A stretch of DNA of 64,000 nucleotides from Solenopsis invicta. Taxonomy: Eukaryota; Arthropoda; Insecta; Hymenoptera; Formicidae. Position 1 is the stretch's first letter. The number at the start of each line of letters is the position of its first letter. The notes under the pieces were generated by a model. That model was not told the origin of the DNA, did no database searches, and saw only the letters and a program-made list of their open reading frames with translations. Below are positions 37,901 to 50,803 of the stretch, piece by piece. The position numbers and the translations under genes are program-made. Location of the stretch: NCBI RefSeq assembly GCF_016802725.1, contig NC_052678.1, positions 4,628,501 through 4,692,500 of the forward strand, in the 5' to 3' direction.

Positions 37901-40900
37901 TGGTACGGCCATGATTCTAACATGAGCATAATATTATAATTTTAATTAAGGACTAATATACCCGTCATATATACATCAGCAAATATTTAGTAGCGTTGGT
38001 CCCCTCTATGCACGTGGCTGTTTATCTCGATACAAATTTATGCGGATCGGTCATGCAGATGATTCATAACTAAAATAAGACGATGACAACTGTAACTTCG
38101 TTATTAATTTGTTCTACGTTCTCCGGAGCGTCGCTAATGGCTACGACACGATATAATGGAAAATCTTTGCGCGCGAGGTCGAGAGATTTATCGCAAATCC
38201 GAAGAGTTTATACGGGGAAGAGGTGGAATATTATCCCGTAACATAATTAGCCGCGCGCGAAATTCACCAGCGACAAATACACCGAGAGGACCTCTCCGGT
38301 GCGACCAGAGAGCTGGAACACCCTTCTATCCTTTGATAAGACATTTGATTTTCATTCCGATAAGCGGCAAATAAAATTAAATTTCACGAGGGCGCACTCA
38401 AGCCGGCGGAAAATTTCTTTTGCGGCGGCTTGATGGGATTCCGGGAATCTCTCGATATCGCGTGTCGCTCGCGGAAGACGCATGGTTTCGATAAAAAGGA
38501 TTGCATCGGGAGAGGGAACGGCGGTTCCCGGAAATTCTCCTTTGGAAAAAAAAGAGATGGGAACGGAGGGAGGAGGAAGGAAATAAGAGCGAGGAGCGCG
38601 CGTCGGCGCGAATTTATGTTCCGCACGCATGGAAATTTATGGGCCGCTAATTGGAGGGGCGGAATCGGCATCGAGGTGAAAAGATGGGAAACGGAGATGG
38701 AACGCGGCGCGAGAGGCCAGGGATGTATGCCCCGCGCAACTTTTAGGATTAATTCCCGGATAAAATGGCCGGCCGCACGCCATCCTTACGACCCCCGCGG
38801 CGGCCAGGTGGGAAGGAGGAAAACAGCCATCAGTTAACGTTTTGTCAGGCTAATTAATTAGCCTAGCCGGCGAACTTTCGCTCTCCTCTCCCGATCGCTG
38901 AGATGTCAAAGTTAATTCTTCTTAAAAAAAAAAGCGCGGCGATCTCGAGTATTACTCATCGCGAAGGGTCGTCGGGACATGAAATTTGCCGAGCTATCTC
39001 ATTTATGATGGCCTTTCGTTTTCACGTTAGAGTAATTCAATGGTGGGATGACTTTTCATTAGCATTTGCTGCAATTAAGTTATTTTTATCGCAATAACTT
39101 GAAATCAAGCAGCTACACTTTATAATTAATTAACTTTCAACATTTGCTCTATCGCGATCGCGTTTAGATTAATTCTTGACATTTCCAGCCGTTCTCATCC
39201 GTTTTAATTGGCCTATTTCTATTCCCCGCTTAATCCTGACGTCCGGTTCTTCCGTAAAACATTTACGCTCGCAGTTGGAAACACTTATACTCCATCAACA
39301 TCGCCCGACGCCGGAAGCCGCTTCGAATCCGTGCGGAAACTCGACTAAACCGCGGGCGCGCACGATGCGAGCTCCAATAAAATTGCTCGTAAAATTATTA
39401 GCGGATACGGTCGGCGGATAATATCCGCCATGCTTGCGGTGCCTCGATCTGCTTTACATCGCGATTGAACGTACACGCACGATGCACCGCGTCGGCGCTG
39501 TAACTGAATTACGCGTAAAAACTTAACGCTCGAGAGAGAATGAGAGAGAGAGGACTGCCCGTCAAAAACGGAAGCGGTGTTACAGATTGACGGTCGGCCG
39601 GTCGAGTGGAGAAACGGGGTCGCGATGAGGTGAGGTTTAACACGCTCGTAAATCCCGCGCAAGATCTAACGCGCGCAGCGAAGGAAACACCGACCATTTA
39701 ACTATTCATTTAGCCTCGGCGTAACCTCGCGCATCTGCGAGAAAACAGTTTGTGCAACTTTTTACATAAAGAAAGATTCACACGTTGCTGCTGCTGCTGC
39801 TGCTACTGGCGCTTCCTTCTTTTTGAGAAATTTAAAATGCACCTGAGAATCATGAAGCATTTTTAGATGCGGCGGATTTTACATCTCTTTCTCCTTGAAA
39901 TACATCCTGAGATGATCCACGTGATTACGAGAAATTACGAGAAATATTTTATCAGGCATATATATAAACTTTTTTTTTTTAAGTATTTTAGAACTATGAA
40001 GGAAAGAGTTAATTTTAATTTTTGATATTTTAATCTGCTCAAGCGCATATAGTTTAATACCCGTTGCAAAATCGAGAGTTCTCGCGTTTACGAGCGTCCC
40101 TTGAAATAGTTTACGCGCCACGCACTCGGGAGGTTATCTCTTCTAAATTGTTGCGATCATCGTTCGCCGTTGAAAAACTGTACTATCTTGTAGCTCTCGG
40201 TTTTACTCTCTTGCTTTTACACCCCTTCTCAGCGCGTCGTATTTTTGAGGTCAAGACATTGCTAAACGTTGCACCCTTCAAGCGTAGCACGTTCGCGATT
40301 GAGTTTCTTTCGCAAGCGCGCGCGTTCTTATGTTTCAGTTCTTGTTTATCACTTATTTCAAAGTTGCTTTTGTCGAGCGTGTCTCCATTAAGCGACATGT
40401 GCATTGTCTCGCGGGAAGTGTATATTCCTTACTAAATTCTCGTCTGAAAAATAGTTGTGTGTACCGATAGAAGATGGCAACAGTTGTTGCACACGCTGTA
40501 ATTTAACAGCGATCAGTTTCTCTTTACCCTCCGTTCTTGTTTCATTCGTCGTTTAAAGCTGTTCTTGTACTTAAGAACTTTTAGTCCATTAAGTATCAAA
40601 ATTGAATGATTAGAGTCGAATAGGAAAATTAAAAAAATTAATTTTCACTTATGCAAAACATTTATGGGTAATTTTTTGCGATAACTCAATGATTCGCTTG
40701 TTATTTACACATAAGAATTTATCCAGCAACTCTACGCGAATTAGGAAGCGAAACGATTTCCCGTCGTCGTCGTCGCCGTCGCCGTCGTGGAAATTTCGTT
40801 AGGATACTCAGCTCGAGAGAAGTTATTTTTACGAAGTCAGATTTAGGAGCCTCGCTCGGTTGGGTGCTGCCGCGCTTTAATCTACATCGAAATTCTAATG

Positions 40901-41716
40901 CGGCACGTTTCTTTAGCATTTTATGCTAATGTCCGCTGCGTCGTACCCCTTAAAGTTCACTTTGACAGCTTTACCGGCAGCGGCAGCTGATGAAAACGGC
41001 GGAAGGTCCGCGAGACGCATTTCGCACGTGCGGAAGAATGAAACCCCGTCAAATTTCCAGCATCGCTTCGTTCTTAAATTAATTAAGGGATTTATCTGGA
41101 GTGCCATGTATTTTTTAAGTTTTTAAAAAAATATTATTTTCTAGATTTTTCGATAAGTAAATTTTTCGCAAGCGACGGAGCATTAGCTCGAGCTCTCTCA
41201 AAGGGAAAAGATATATATATTTTTTCATGTATTTTATATAAACGTTTAACATTTTTTTTCAATTACTCGTCCGGTCGGAGTGTAGCACGGCAAGTGATAT
41301 TCTTATCTTGCATTAATTATCCTGTAAATTAAGAACGCAAGATCTTGCAAACTGATTATTGTAGAACTTGTAGCGGCGATTTCCGCATTGCTACGATTTC
41401 ATTTTCCAATGCGCTTTTCTTCCAATCTAATATTAGAGTCGAACTTACCGGGTGTTTCACTCGGCGGGACTTGGAAAAGACACGGTTCCTTTTAATAACC
41501 CAGCAGCGCCACCGTCCATTATACTGCTCTCACTTACAAAGTATAATGTCTCCTCGTTTTTACACTCAGTATGCGTCCAATTTTAATACTCTTGCATCTA
41601 TTTTCGTTTGCTCTCCCATTTCTCTCCGTTTTTCTTCTGACGCTCGCTCTTTCCGCTACTCTCTCGCTTCAAAGAAATCATTTTCTATTCCGCTTCATCA
41701 CGCTCAGCAGACACGC

Positions 41717-41717
<1 letters not shown>

Positions 41718-41750
<33 letters not shown>
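41718..41750. repeat. (GA)n microsatellite
   Basis: A GA run with one AAG interruption. Confidence 0.85.
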
Positions 41751-41752
<2 letters not shown>

Positions 41753-42541
41753 TTGATCTCTATATCGTGCGAAGAAGAGGGATCATGCATCGCATCGAAG
41801 TCAGTAAGGTCATCTATGATGTATTCTTCAAACCAGGGAATCTTCAATTATTTCACTTTCTCGATAGCTTTTTTTGATATTCTGAACAAAAGATGTATTA
41901 TATAAAACACCTTTATTTGTATTATAATTTAAAATCACACGGTTTTTGTTATTTTCGAACAAACTTTTTTTTTTTATTCCTCCGCAATGTAAGCGTTTCA
42001 ATTTTAAACACTGCAAGTAATTTTTCCGCACTGTGTCGCAGGACAAAAAATTCATAATATTTATTTCATTAATGCTTCACAGTATGCGATTTAAATTCCG
42101 TTCGATATTAATAATCGTGATTCGTTGCGTATCAAAAACATTAGAATGGACCGTTTTTGTAACCGACGCTTTTAGAGACCTTCATACGTGTTGATTTAAA
42201 ACAACCGCATCGATTATTATTCCTATTATTATTCGCCATAATTGAAGGTTGTTTTACACACGCTTCTATTATATTAATATTATTATACTATTATTGTGTT
42301 GTGGCGCTAACATTGAAACAATTAACGCGAGCCTTCAATTACTTGCCTATATAATAGTTCTGAAAATACAGAAAGACCAAGTTCGATGGAGATCCCATTT
42401 GTGAAATGAAATTTATGCCATTCGGAGCTTGGACAAATTGTATCTTCAGCGCTTTGGGCGACGTCGCGTCGTGAGCGTCGATCGCAATCAGTTCGTTTCT
42501 ACGAAGCTTGCTTAATTCGTTTTCACTCTCCTTTGTTACAG

Positions 42542-42679
42542 AACTCGAACAACCAGGTCGCGATCGCCGGGCAAAATCAGGTATCCGGTGCCGGCGAGAC
42601 CCAGGGCGGACCTAACACCGTGCTGCGAGTAATCGTGGAGCACCTCCTCTACCCGATCACCCTCGACATACTCTATCAG
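42542..42679 (+). CDS. heph: Exon B of polypyrimidine tract-binding protein (hephaestus/PTBP): linker and start of RRM2
   Basis: Internal coding exon of 138 nt (46 codons), phase 0 at both ends. The acceptor is a pyrimidine tract ending GTTACAG, with AG at 42540-42541. The donor is CAG|GTGAGT at 42679/42680, a near-perfect consensus. The first half encodes an N/Q/G-rich linker (NSNNQVAIAGQNQVSGAG...). The second half, GGPNTVLRVIVEHLLYP then ITLDILYQ, matches strand 1 (RNP2) and helix 1 of PTBP RRM2, where human PTBP1 has a VLRIIVENLFYPVTLDVLHQ-like segment. The linker is the part expected to vary between species. Frame continues directly into exon C, where the next residues IFTRFGKVLKIV complete the conserved RRM2 block. 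The reading frame stays open past the donor, but the residues after it show no PTBP resemblance. Confidence 0.95.
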
Positions 42680-45478
42680 GTGAGTGAGCGAGACCATCCG
42701 GGGACCACCCGGTACGTGACGGCCGGCTCATTTATTATTTCTTCGTTTTATATTGAAAGCGGTCGCAGTCGGCACACGCTGAATGCAGTATCGCGTGTAA
42801 TGCGACGATGAATTATATACATATTCAAGTACGTACGCGTATATACGTTAGGAAAGGGTGGAAATTTTTCACGAGCTTCTACGCGACTGTCACGTGTTGC
42901 GGGAATTTTTTTGGAGAATTTTTTTTTATCGACACAGATTCGAGAGAGTGGCCCCCGTGGACCGTCGTAAAATTATGAAAACGAGAAAAAAAACAAAGGA
43001 AACCCGAGAAATTCCGCGTGCAAACTGTGTGTTTGCGTGTTACCGACGAAGGGAAAGGTGCGCCCCTTAATTGAGGACGCCGGGAAACGAAAGGGCTAAC
43101 GTAATTTAACTTCGACGGATGTCGCCGCCGAAAAATGCGCGCGCGCTCATCGGGGAAGTTGAATTAGTCGAATTTCGTAGCGACAATCCCGCGGTCGTTA
43201 ACTCGCTCACGGATATTTGATCAACGTTTACAAGTCGGGCGTGAATTCCGCTTGATTAATCCGCGCGGCGCGGCGAAGTTACATCGCGCTTTACATATTG
43301 AGTGCCTCGTCGCCAGCGAGGTACCCCGGCGACTGTTTGCAGTTTTAAAATTGAATATACGCCGGTAGCCCCGCCGCGAGATAACTGGATTCTAAATAAT
43401 TGATTGTTAAAATTATAGAATAATCCTCCTTGCCGCCCGCGAGCACCGGAATCGTCCCGGATTGTCACTTTGCGCCGACGTTCCTAAGACGCTAATTGCA
43501 CTTGTCGCGGAATTGACATTTTGCTTGGTTATTGAAATGTTTGAAAATATTAAATTAAATTGGCAAATTCAATTCTAAACATCGCGCCGAGGTAACAGGC
43601 TCTACCTATGCAGATTCATGTAAATACCCGTTCTAAAAACTAGTGAATTCGCTCATGGCGAAGGAGCGAAAGATAAAAAAAAATTTTATGGACTAATCAA
43701 ATTGATAGTCCCCTTTTTTTTAGAGAGAAAGAGAGAGATATTTTTGTAGAGAAGTTTATGTTGTACGACTTTCGAAAATAATGCTTTCTAATCTCAAGAA
43801 GGAGCTCAAGAAGGAGCTGAATGAATCATTTTGATCGTAACGTATGACTTTTTCATTACTTCCCCCGTGCAATTTTCTCGTTCATGAAAATAAAACACCT
43901 CGTAATCTTGCGAGGGACGCGCTAATGCACGAGACGGCGCATTATTTTCCTCTCGGTGGGAAAACAAAGGAGCAAATATTGCTGGTCATCATTAAGGGTG
44001 GGCGAGCCTTATCCCCGAGGATACCGGATAACAGAATAACCGGAGTGCTTCCGGTCCGGGTTGAGTGGCCCATGCATTTTTAAGCGTGCTCAATAGCGCC
44101 GCGAATAATATCCTCGGTGATGGCGGTAGTGGTGCGCGTACACGAAGGCCGTTCCTTCTTGCGCAACTTTAAAAATTGGACGTTTACGCTTATCGCTTTT
44201 GCCCTTAGTCGTTTTTGTAAAGTGTCGTTTTTGTAAAACGCTAAAACGACCACGGCGTCCAATCGTACACATTTTTTTTCCTAATAAATTTTTATTTGCG
44301 TTTGCGTGACAAATTTGTATTGTCTCGCTGAATGAGCGCGGCTACAAATTAAAATTGCCGGGAAATATGCATGAACGATCGTTTTGAAAAATAGACAGAG
44401 CGCGACAGTGCGATGCAATTGGCATTGTCGAAAAATATATAGTTCGCAAATCACAATTATTCATGCTGAAAGGTTCAGCAGGAATCGCGTTACGTTATCG
44501 AGTCGATCGTGCGACAAGAGGATTTTTGTCTTCGTGGAATTGCGAATGCGAAGTGGCGTGTAAGGAAACTATCTTTAACACTATCGATTTATCCGGGACG
44601 CCTGGTATATAGGGTGGCGTTTTCCTTTTTTTTTCTTCTCGCGTGGAATCAGGTCGTTGCGGAACGAAGAGAGTAGCGCTGGAGCCACGCTAAGCCGATA
44701 ATGGACCGGGCAGAAAACATTCCCGGATTACCAATCGACGATTGGCCGGCTACATGTTCGGCTGTGTAAGTAGGCTTACACCGACGGTTCTGGCCAGGAA
44801 CGGAACTGGATTTGTGTCCGGCTGTTCGCGACTTGTAATCAGCTCGAAAGATTAACCCGCGTCAAAGCCAGCCGCCTGGAGCTTACTTATTGCTCAGACG
44901 GGGGATTTCTTGATCTGCCTGGGGTATCGTATGATTTAAAAAGAAAATTCTGTCATACAGAGTGACACTTATCTCCGAGAAATCCGGATGAACCGTTGGG
45001 ATGATTAATTTAACCCGATGAAAGTACGTGCCGGGGAAATAAACGTTCAACTTTATACTCGATTTTCATCACGTAACCTTGCGCGAGAGAATTACAAAGA
45101 GATTTACAAATCGGAATTCTCATAATCGTTTGTACGAGCCGTCTTAAAGCCTTGAAATTTTAATTGTTTAATGTTACGGCAGGCCTTGAAATTTTAATGA
45201 CGCGAGTGTGTTTATTGAATACATTCTGTGTACACTGCGCGCGCTTTGCCGAAGTCTGATGAAAGCTTGACTCGTTCTACTGCACGTAATACGACGCGAC
45301 GCGACGCTCACGAGGAAAGCGTGTATTCTGTCTTTTTTTTAAATAATTAAATATTGTCTTGAAATCTCTATTTTCTTGTTTTTTTTTATTTATGTACATT
45401 TTTATATTATAAATATATATTATTTATATATTTTATATTCATTATTTTATTATTCAAAGTTACAACGTTTATAATACA

Positions 45479-45676
45479 TACACTGATAAAAAAAAGTTGT
45501 TAACTTGACTTAAATTTTTTCAGTTCAAATATTTATGTATTTAATTCAACTACGTAAAATACTTGAACTTTGATTTAAACATTTACATATTTAATTTAAA
45601 TACGTAAATACTTCAATTGAAGAAGTTTAATCCGGTTGAAAATTTTAGTCAACTTAACAACTTTGTTTTCAGTGTA
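45479..45676. mobile_element. TA-flanked MITE with CACTGA termini
   Basis: TACACTGATAAAAAAAAGTT and GTTAACTTGACT at the left end are mirrored by AGTCAACTTAACAACTTTG and TTTTCAGTGTA at the right end. The element is about 198 bp with roughly 30-bp inverted ends starting at a TA, as expected of a mariner/Tc1-type derivative. The AT-rich interior repeats ATTTA(C/T)(A/G)TATTTAATT-like blocks and has no coding frame. Confidence 0.65.
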
Positions 45677-46416
45677 ATAGATTGGAGATCGTAATATAAA
45701 TTAAAATAACAATGGAAGCTCTATTGTAAATAAATATTCAATGTATTTGCATCTATTTAAATATGTAAAAAATTCTCATGCACAAACACACGATGATGTA
45801 CATTTCCTCGTTAATTTCATTATTCGTTTCTTTTTAAGACAAAAGAAAGAGCTTCGTGAAATTTCCATGTGTCTCTCTGGATTTCTCCTGACTTAGCTGA
45901 AACAGTTCGCAAATGCAGTTCCCCGAGGTTCTTCGCGTCCAAGACTTCGATTGTTTCTTCCAGCCGAATTGAATTTTAACTTCCTTCTTTATTTGTTCTC
46001 GGTTTGTTGCTCGGTCGCCGCGACCTTCTCGCGCGATTAACCGACCGCCTCCGGCGGCGAAGCCAATTTACGTGGTGGCGGTTGGTGTTTTCTTCCGTCC
46101 TCTCGCGTCCTCCCGCCTTAGAAATTCTCCTCCGATATTTAACTTTACGGTCCCCCGAGCCGAGGCGGCTAAATGCCGCGAAAAGTCCTTTCTCGCCGGG
46201 CGGAAACTTCTCGCGCGACCCCCGGGACGGGAAAGGAAGGAAAGGGTTGCGACCTAGGGGGTTGTGAGAAAGGGGTGCAGGTGTTTAGGTGCGTATTCTC
46301 GGAGCGGGAACCGGTGTGGCGTTCTAAAAACTTCTTAATCCAACCGATGCCATTAGTCGACCGGCCTCCTTTTGCGCCGGAAAATTCTTAATGAGCGAGG
46401 AAGTATCCCGTACAAA

Positions 46417-46428
46417 GGGGGGGGGGGG
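46417..46428. repeat. G homopolymer run
   Basis: Twelve consecutive G residues. This may also be a place where assembly length is unreliable. Confidence 0.85.
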
Positions 46429-49400
46429 AAGGAATTGAACTTGTACTTTCTTCGCAGAGTTTTTTCTAATTTAGGGAAATCTCGAGTTAACATGCAATCA
46501 TTTTTAATGAATTGCAGCTTGCAGCGTAAGTACTAGGATTGAGCAGTTTAATTATACAATGTATTTTATGATCTTTCGTATTTAATATTGAAAGATTAAT
46601 ATTTTTTAATATCTATTAATATATTCCGTTGGTATTATTAGACGAATAATGAGCAAGTTAACGGAAATATACTTTCTTCAGATTAGCTGTTTACAGAATC
46701 CGTTCTGTCTTAATTTCACTTTTCGTCCCATAAAAATAAGTTTGAGTGCATGATAGATGGCACTAAGAATTCTTTTATAAATTCGATTACGCATGGGTCA
46801 GTGGGAGGGAAACTCGTGAAACGATAGTGAGCCATTTCTTCGCAGTAATTTCTGCTCTGCGCCTTTTTTCCACGATGCGCCGGGAGGGTGCATCGTGCAT
46901 TGTTTCCCACCCGCGAAACCCCGCGGGTCTGGGGGTCGAAGCTTGAATATAAAACCGGTCGTAACGTTCGCGGATGCGCGCGGGGCATAAAGGGGAGAGA
47001 CGGGGCGGGCTTTTAACATTTACGTCCCGGTTAAATGGCCCGAGAACTCCGGCGGGGTACACGACGACATAAACTGGCACTGCTGGGGCCCATTCTGCCA
47101 CCTGGGACCCTCTAAATCTCGTCTTATTAAGGCCCGTGCTAGTATGAAACAGCGACCGCAGGCATCACTGGCGCCGTAGGGTGATTTTATAAAATGCAGC
47201 AGATTTAATTATTCTCCTCTCATTTTTTTTCTCTTTTTTTCAAGTTGTTAATCATTCCAGGCGTTTAAAGAAAAAAAATACTTAATAAACTGCAATTGCA
47301 TATAATGAAAGGTTTTATTTTTTGATAAGCTTCTCGTTTTACTTTTACATTGGCAGATTTTATAAAAGTTTATAATTGATTTACGAATATAAAATAATTG
47401 TACAGATGTAGAAGGTATTTTTGAAAATATAAATCCACGAGACGTCACATGAAGTCAATATTCAACGAAATTACACGTACTATTAAAAGATAAATTCAAT
47501 ATATTCTAAAATCGATGCTTTATTCTAGCATTGCAAAATCGGCTGGAGCTTCATATATAAATTAATATTGTGGTTTACATAATGAAAATTATTTTGAATC
47601 GTGAATTATAAATATGAGATGATGGATTTTACAAATGGACCGTCATCTAAATTTTACATTCAGTAAAATGTTTTTTATACAACGCGCGCGCGCATTCCAC
47701 GTGATATTTTTTTTTAATGAAAGCCATTGGTGGAATTATCGAAATGTGCAAAACGGGATGTTTCGCGAGAGCTCGAGACGACAGGGGCGATAAGCAAAGC
47801 GACGGATATCGTGAATTAATCGCTCGGCCATGGTCGGCAGTTTCGCGGTGTGCTCTCCGCGGATGGGAAACGGCGCGACGGGAATCCGGGAAGAACGGTG
47901 ACTCGAAGAAAACCAGAGAGAGAGAGAGAGTGTGTGTGAAAATGGGCGATGAAAGGGAGGGGGGAGGGGATCGAAGTTAGCGCGCGCACAGAGGGAAACA
48001 TTAATCACCTGCCTCCTCGTCCTGTATGATTAATGGCCGCTGGCAACCGTCTAATGTCTCGGTTCGATCGTTCCACTTGTTCGTTCGTGTACGAACAAGC
48101 GCTCCGGCGCGGCGTGCGAGTTGTTTTACGCCTTGAATTCGCTGGAAGCGAATCGACTCTACTAAAACGTGCAATTACAAGGGTTAACGTTGCACGGACC
48201 GGTTATTCCGATTGTCATGCACTTTTCAAACACACGTGAAAACATTTGCGGCTTTCGCATACTCCGACTGATATTACAATTCGCGAGAGAAGTGCCTCTT
48301 GCCATTCGAAGATCGATGCCGAAAGGTCGAGTAGAAAAATTTTAGCCTCGTGGAAAAGTCTGACTTAAACATATGTCACGGCTGCATTCGTGACTGCATA
48401 AATTTGTGCATACTACCTCGTTGTAGAGGATGATAGGGGTTGTTTCGCAGTAATCGACGAAGTTTCGCGTGATATTTATCTCGGGGGTTTACTCTGAATT
48501 ACACCGTTCTCGTTGTTCATGTTAATGCAGGATGAGATTGGACGTTGCGTTGGAGGCGAGCAAACGGACGAAAAAATGAGAGAAGGATACTTTTTTTTCT
48601 TTATTTTTTGCGATGGTATCTTTGATAACGTTGTGCGTCCTCGGCGGCACAAGGATATTAAAAGTTATCTCGCTAATGGGCGACGCCTATGACAGAGCAT
48701 TGAAAGCCTGCTCGTGGCCTGCATGGCCCTATAGTCACATCAGGATGCATTTGTAGCGATTAATAATGCAGCCGGCATTAACAGTCCCAGTTTATATATC
48801 GCACCGGCCACGCGCGCAAGTGCACAATGTGCACTCTAAAACCTTTTTATAGGATTTGTGAAATTCTCGCACGCAGATTACAAATAATTTAATATAAACG
48901 TAATTGTTATTTTGCGTTAATTATAATTAAGGAAACTTTTAAAAAGCACGAAAATGCCTTTTCCAAGAATGTTCTTTCGAAAATTCTTGGTCACTTAAAC
49001 CAGTTTTAAAATTTCTTTCTTTCTTTCTTTAGAAACATTTGTGTCATTAATTTTTGCCGCTTGATCTTGTAAAAAAATGCGCCCTTTCGTAGGTCCCACA
49101 GTGCGGGGAGGAGCGGGGAAATTCATTTCACCGCCGATAAACACCCTCGCCACACGAGTAACGAACTCCTCGGGTTGAGAAAAATTGATCTCTCGCGCGT
49201 AACTATAATTGCGCGACTCCGGAACTGCAATCGTTGCGGCCGCGATACGAAACATATTTTCCGAAAGAGGAAAAATCCAAGGCAACTTCCAGAGAAACTT
49301 TCGCGGAAATCCCTATCCATTTTTCGCGGAAGTCCGCCCCGCAACGGCGCCGGCGAATGAAGGGAATAAGTTCGAACCTTTTCGCCCGTAAACTCCGATT

Positions 49401-49592
49401 CGCCCGTCAGACATCGAGACACTCTCTCGCCGTCTCGCGGTCGTAGGGATGGAGAGGCGGGGGGAGGAAGGGGATGTTGCGCCCCCACGAGCCGTCGTGT
49501 CTAAATGAATAACGACGGATCGCCGCGACGCGGGAATTGCGTTTCTCCTGTTATCGCGCGTTATTGCATTACAGAAACCGCGGAGACACCGG

Positions 49593-49625
49593 CCGGCGGC
49601 GGCGGCGGTGGCGGCGGCGGCGGCG
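49593..49625. repeat. (GGC)n repeat
   Basis: About ten GGC units with one GGT. The glycine run it gives in one frame belongs to no recognisable protein. Confidence 0.85.
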
Positions 49626-50470
49626 ATAATCGAGCACGCGAATTAATAACTGTTACATCAATCAATACGCCGGCGGTAATGGGCAGCTTTTGCGGAATGG
49701 GATGGAATGAGTGCGACGGAATGGGAGGAGTTTGGTCACCTGTAATCCCTCGGCGCGAGGGAATCCCCGCGGGATCCGTGAACGATGGCCACCGGCCAAA
49801 GGGTCGCGTCCGATTTAATAACGAGCTGTTCCCGGCATCTTCTCTCTCTCTTTTTCTCTCCTCCCGTCGTCCCCCCTCTTCTTGATTCTCTTGCCGTTCT
49901 CCCTTTTTCGAGAGGGAGATTACGGAAAATACAACGGATGACTGTGCGTTCTATGCACAAATGTCTGTGCGTATAAATAGGAAGAATCACCTTCTCACGA
50001 ATTTGCGAACAATCTTTTGGATGATTATAATTTTTAACGGGTCTTTCTGTTTGATTTTATCTAAATATTATACGGTGAGTTACATATCTATATATGTAAC
50101 ATTGGAGGGTTTAATTCTGTAGTTAACGTTCTATGTGATTAAGTCTCCATGAAAATGTTGACTGAGAAAAGCCGATTTCGCGAGTAGAATATATAATGCA
50201 AACATCCCGTGTATTCGTTCTGGATTACGGAAGGGGGTGGGAGGGGAGGTAAATTTGCACGGACGAGTCGGATCGAGGGCCCACGCTCGAAATGTGTAGA
50301 GGAATGTCTGCAGAAGAAAGGAATGATTCCTTGCTAACGAAATATTGAACGAAATTGTTGCGCGAACGATGCATTTCCGCGCGTTCCACTCAATTCCCAA
50401 CGGTAGCATTCTTGGCGGATTCCAGGGCCTTTAATCGCTATTAATATTACGACTATCAACTTTTCTTTTT

Positions 50471-50803
50471 ATAATGTCACGTACGAATTCAAATTCGCGT
50501 GGACTCTCGCGAGATAATTGTTTGCAAACTTGTGATACCTGATACGAATCGTGATTCATCAAAATTGCGTTTAATAACAAAAATGTATTTCTATTTCTCT
50601 TTTCTTTTTTTTTTCTACACGTAAATATTTTAATATTATAATATTACGCACGAATTTAAATTCACGTAGACTCTCGTAAGATAATTGTACGCAAAATTAT
50701 AGTGCCTGCAAGAATCGTAATTCATCAAAATTACGTTTAATAATAAAAATGTATTTCCATTTCTCTTTTCTTTTTTTTCCACACGTAAATATTTTAATAT
50801 TCC
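50471..50803. repeat. Two-copy tandem duplication, ~167-bp unit
   Basis: Copy 1 (50471-50637) and copy 2 (50638-50803) share ATAAT(G/A)T(C/T)ACG(T/C)ACGAATT, GACTCTCG(C/T)(G/A)AGATAATTG, ATTCATCAAAATT(G/A)CGTTT, a CTCTTTTCTTTTTTTT run and CACGTAAATATTTTAATATT. They are clearly homologous with moderate divergence, so the duplication is not recent. Confidence 0.85.

Larger units (their letters stand above)
17626..42541 (+). other. heph: Intron of heph between exons A and B (about 25 kb)
   Basis: Bounded by the exon A donor (or the earlier donor after 17586) and the exon B acceptor. No second gene was recognised inside on either strand. It contains a candidate regulatory micro-exon immediately after exon A, a fold-back element (19096-19586), a dispersed AT-rich repeat with a long hairpin (21965-22631), a TTAA-flanked MITE (25083-25352), a possible CACTGA-ended element (25402-26095), a 93-99 bp tandem array (26308-26594), and a cluster of fold-backs (28081-28983). 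From 29100 to 41200 it is mostly CpG-rich or mixed unique-looking sequence with scattered simple repeats (AGGG near 32684, CTG near 39785, CGT near 40762). I saw nothing else there that I can name. Confidence 0.8.

Noticed and set aside
41345..41905. 186-residue plus-strand open frame
   Set aside because: It contains an RE-repeat from the (GA)n microsatellite and shows no conserved motif.
42680..42811. Coding continuation of exon B past 42679
   Set aside because: The consensus donor CAG|GTGAGT and the exact continuation of RRM2 in exon C show that the exon ends there.
49505..49885. Glycine-run protein
   Set aside because: The glycine stretch is only the (GGC)n microsatellite in one frame; no flanking domain.
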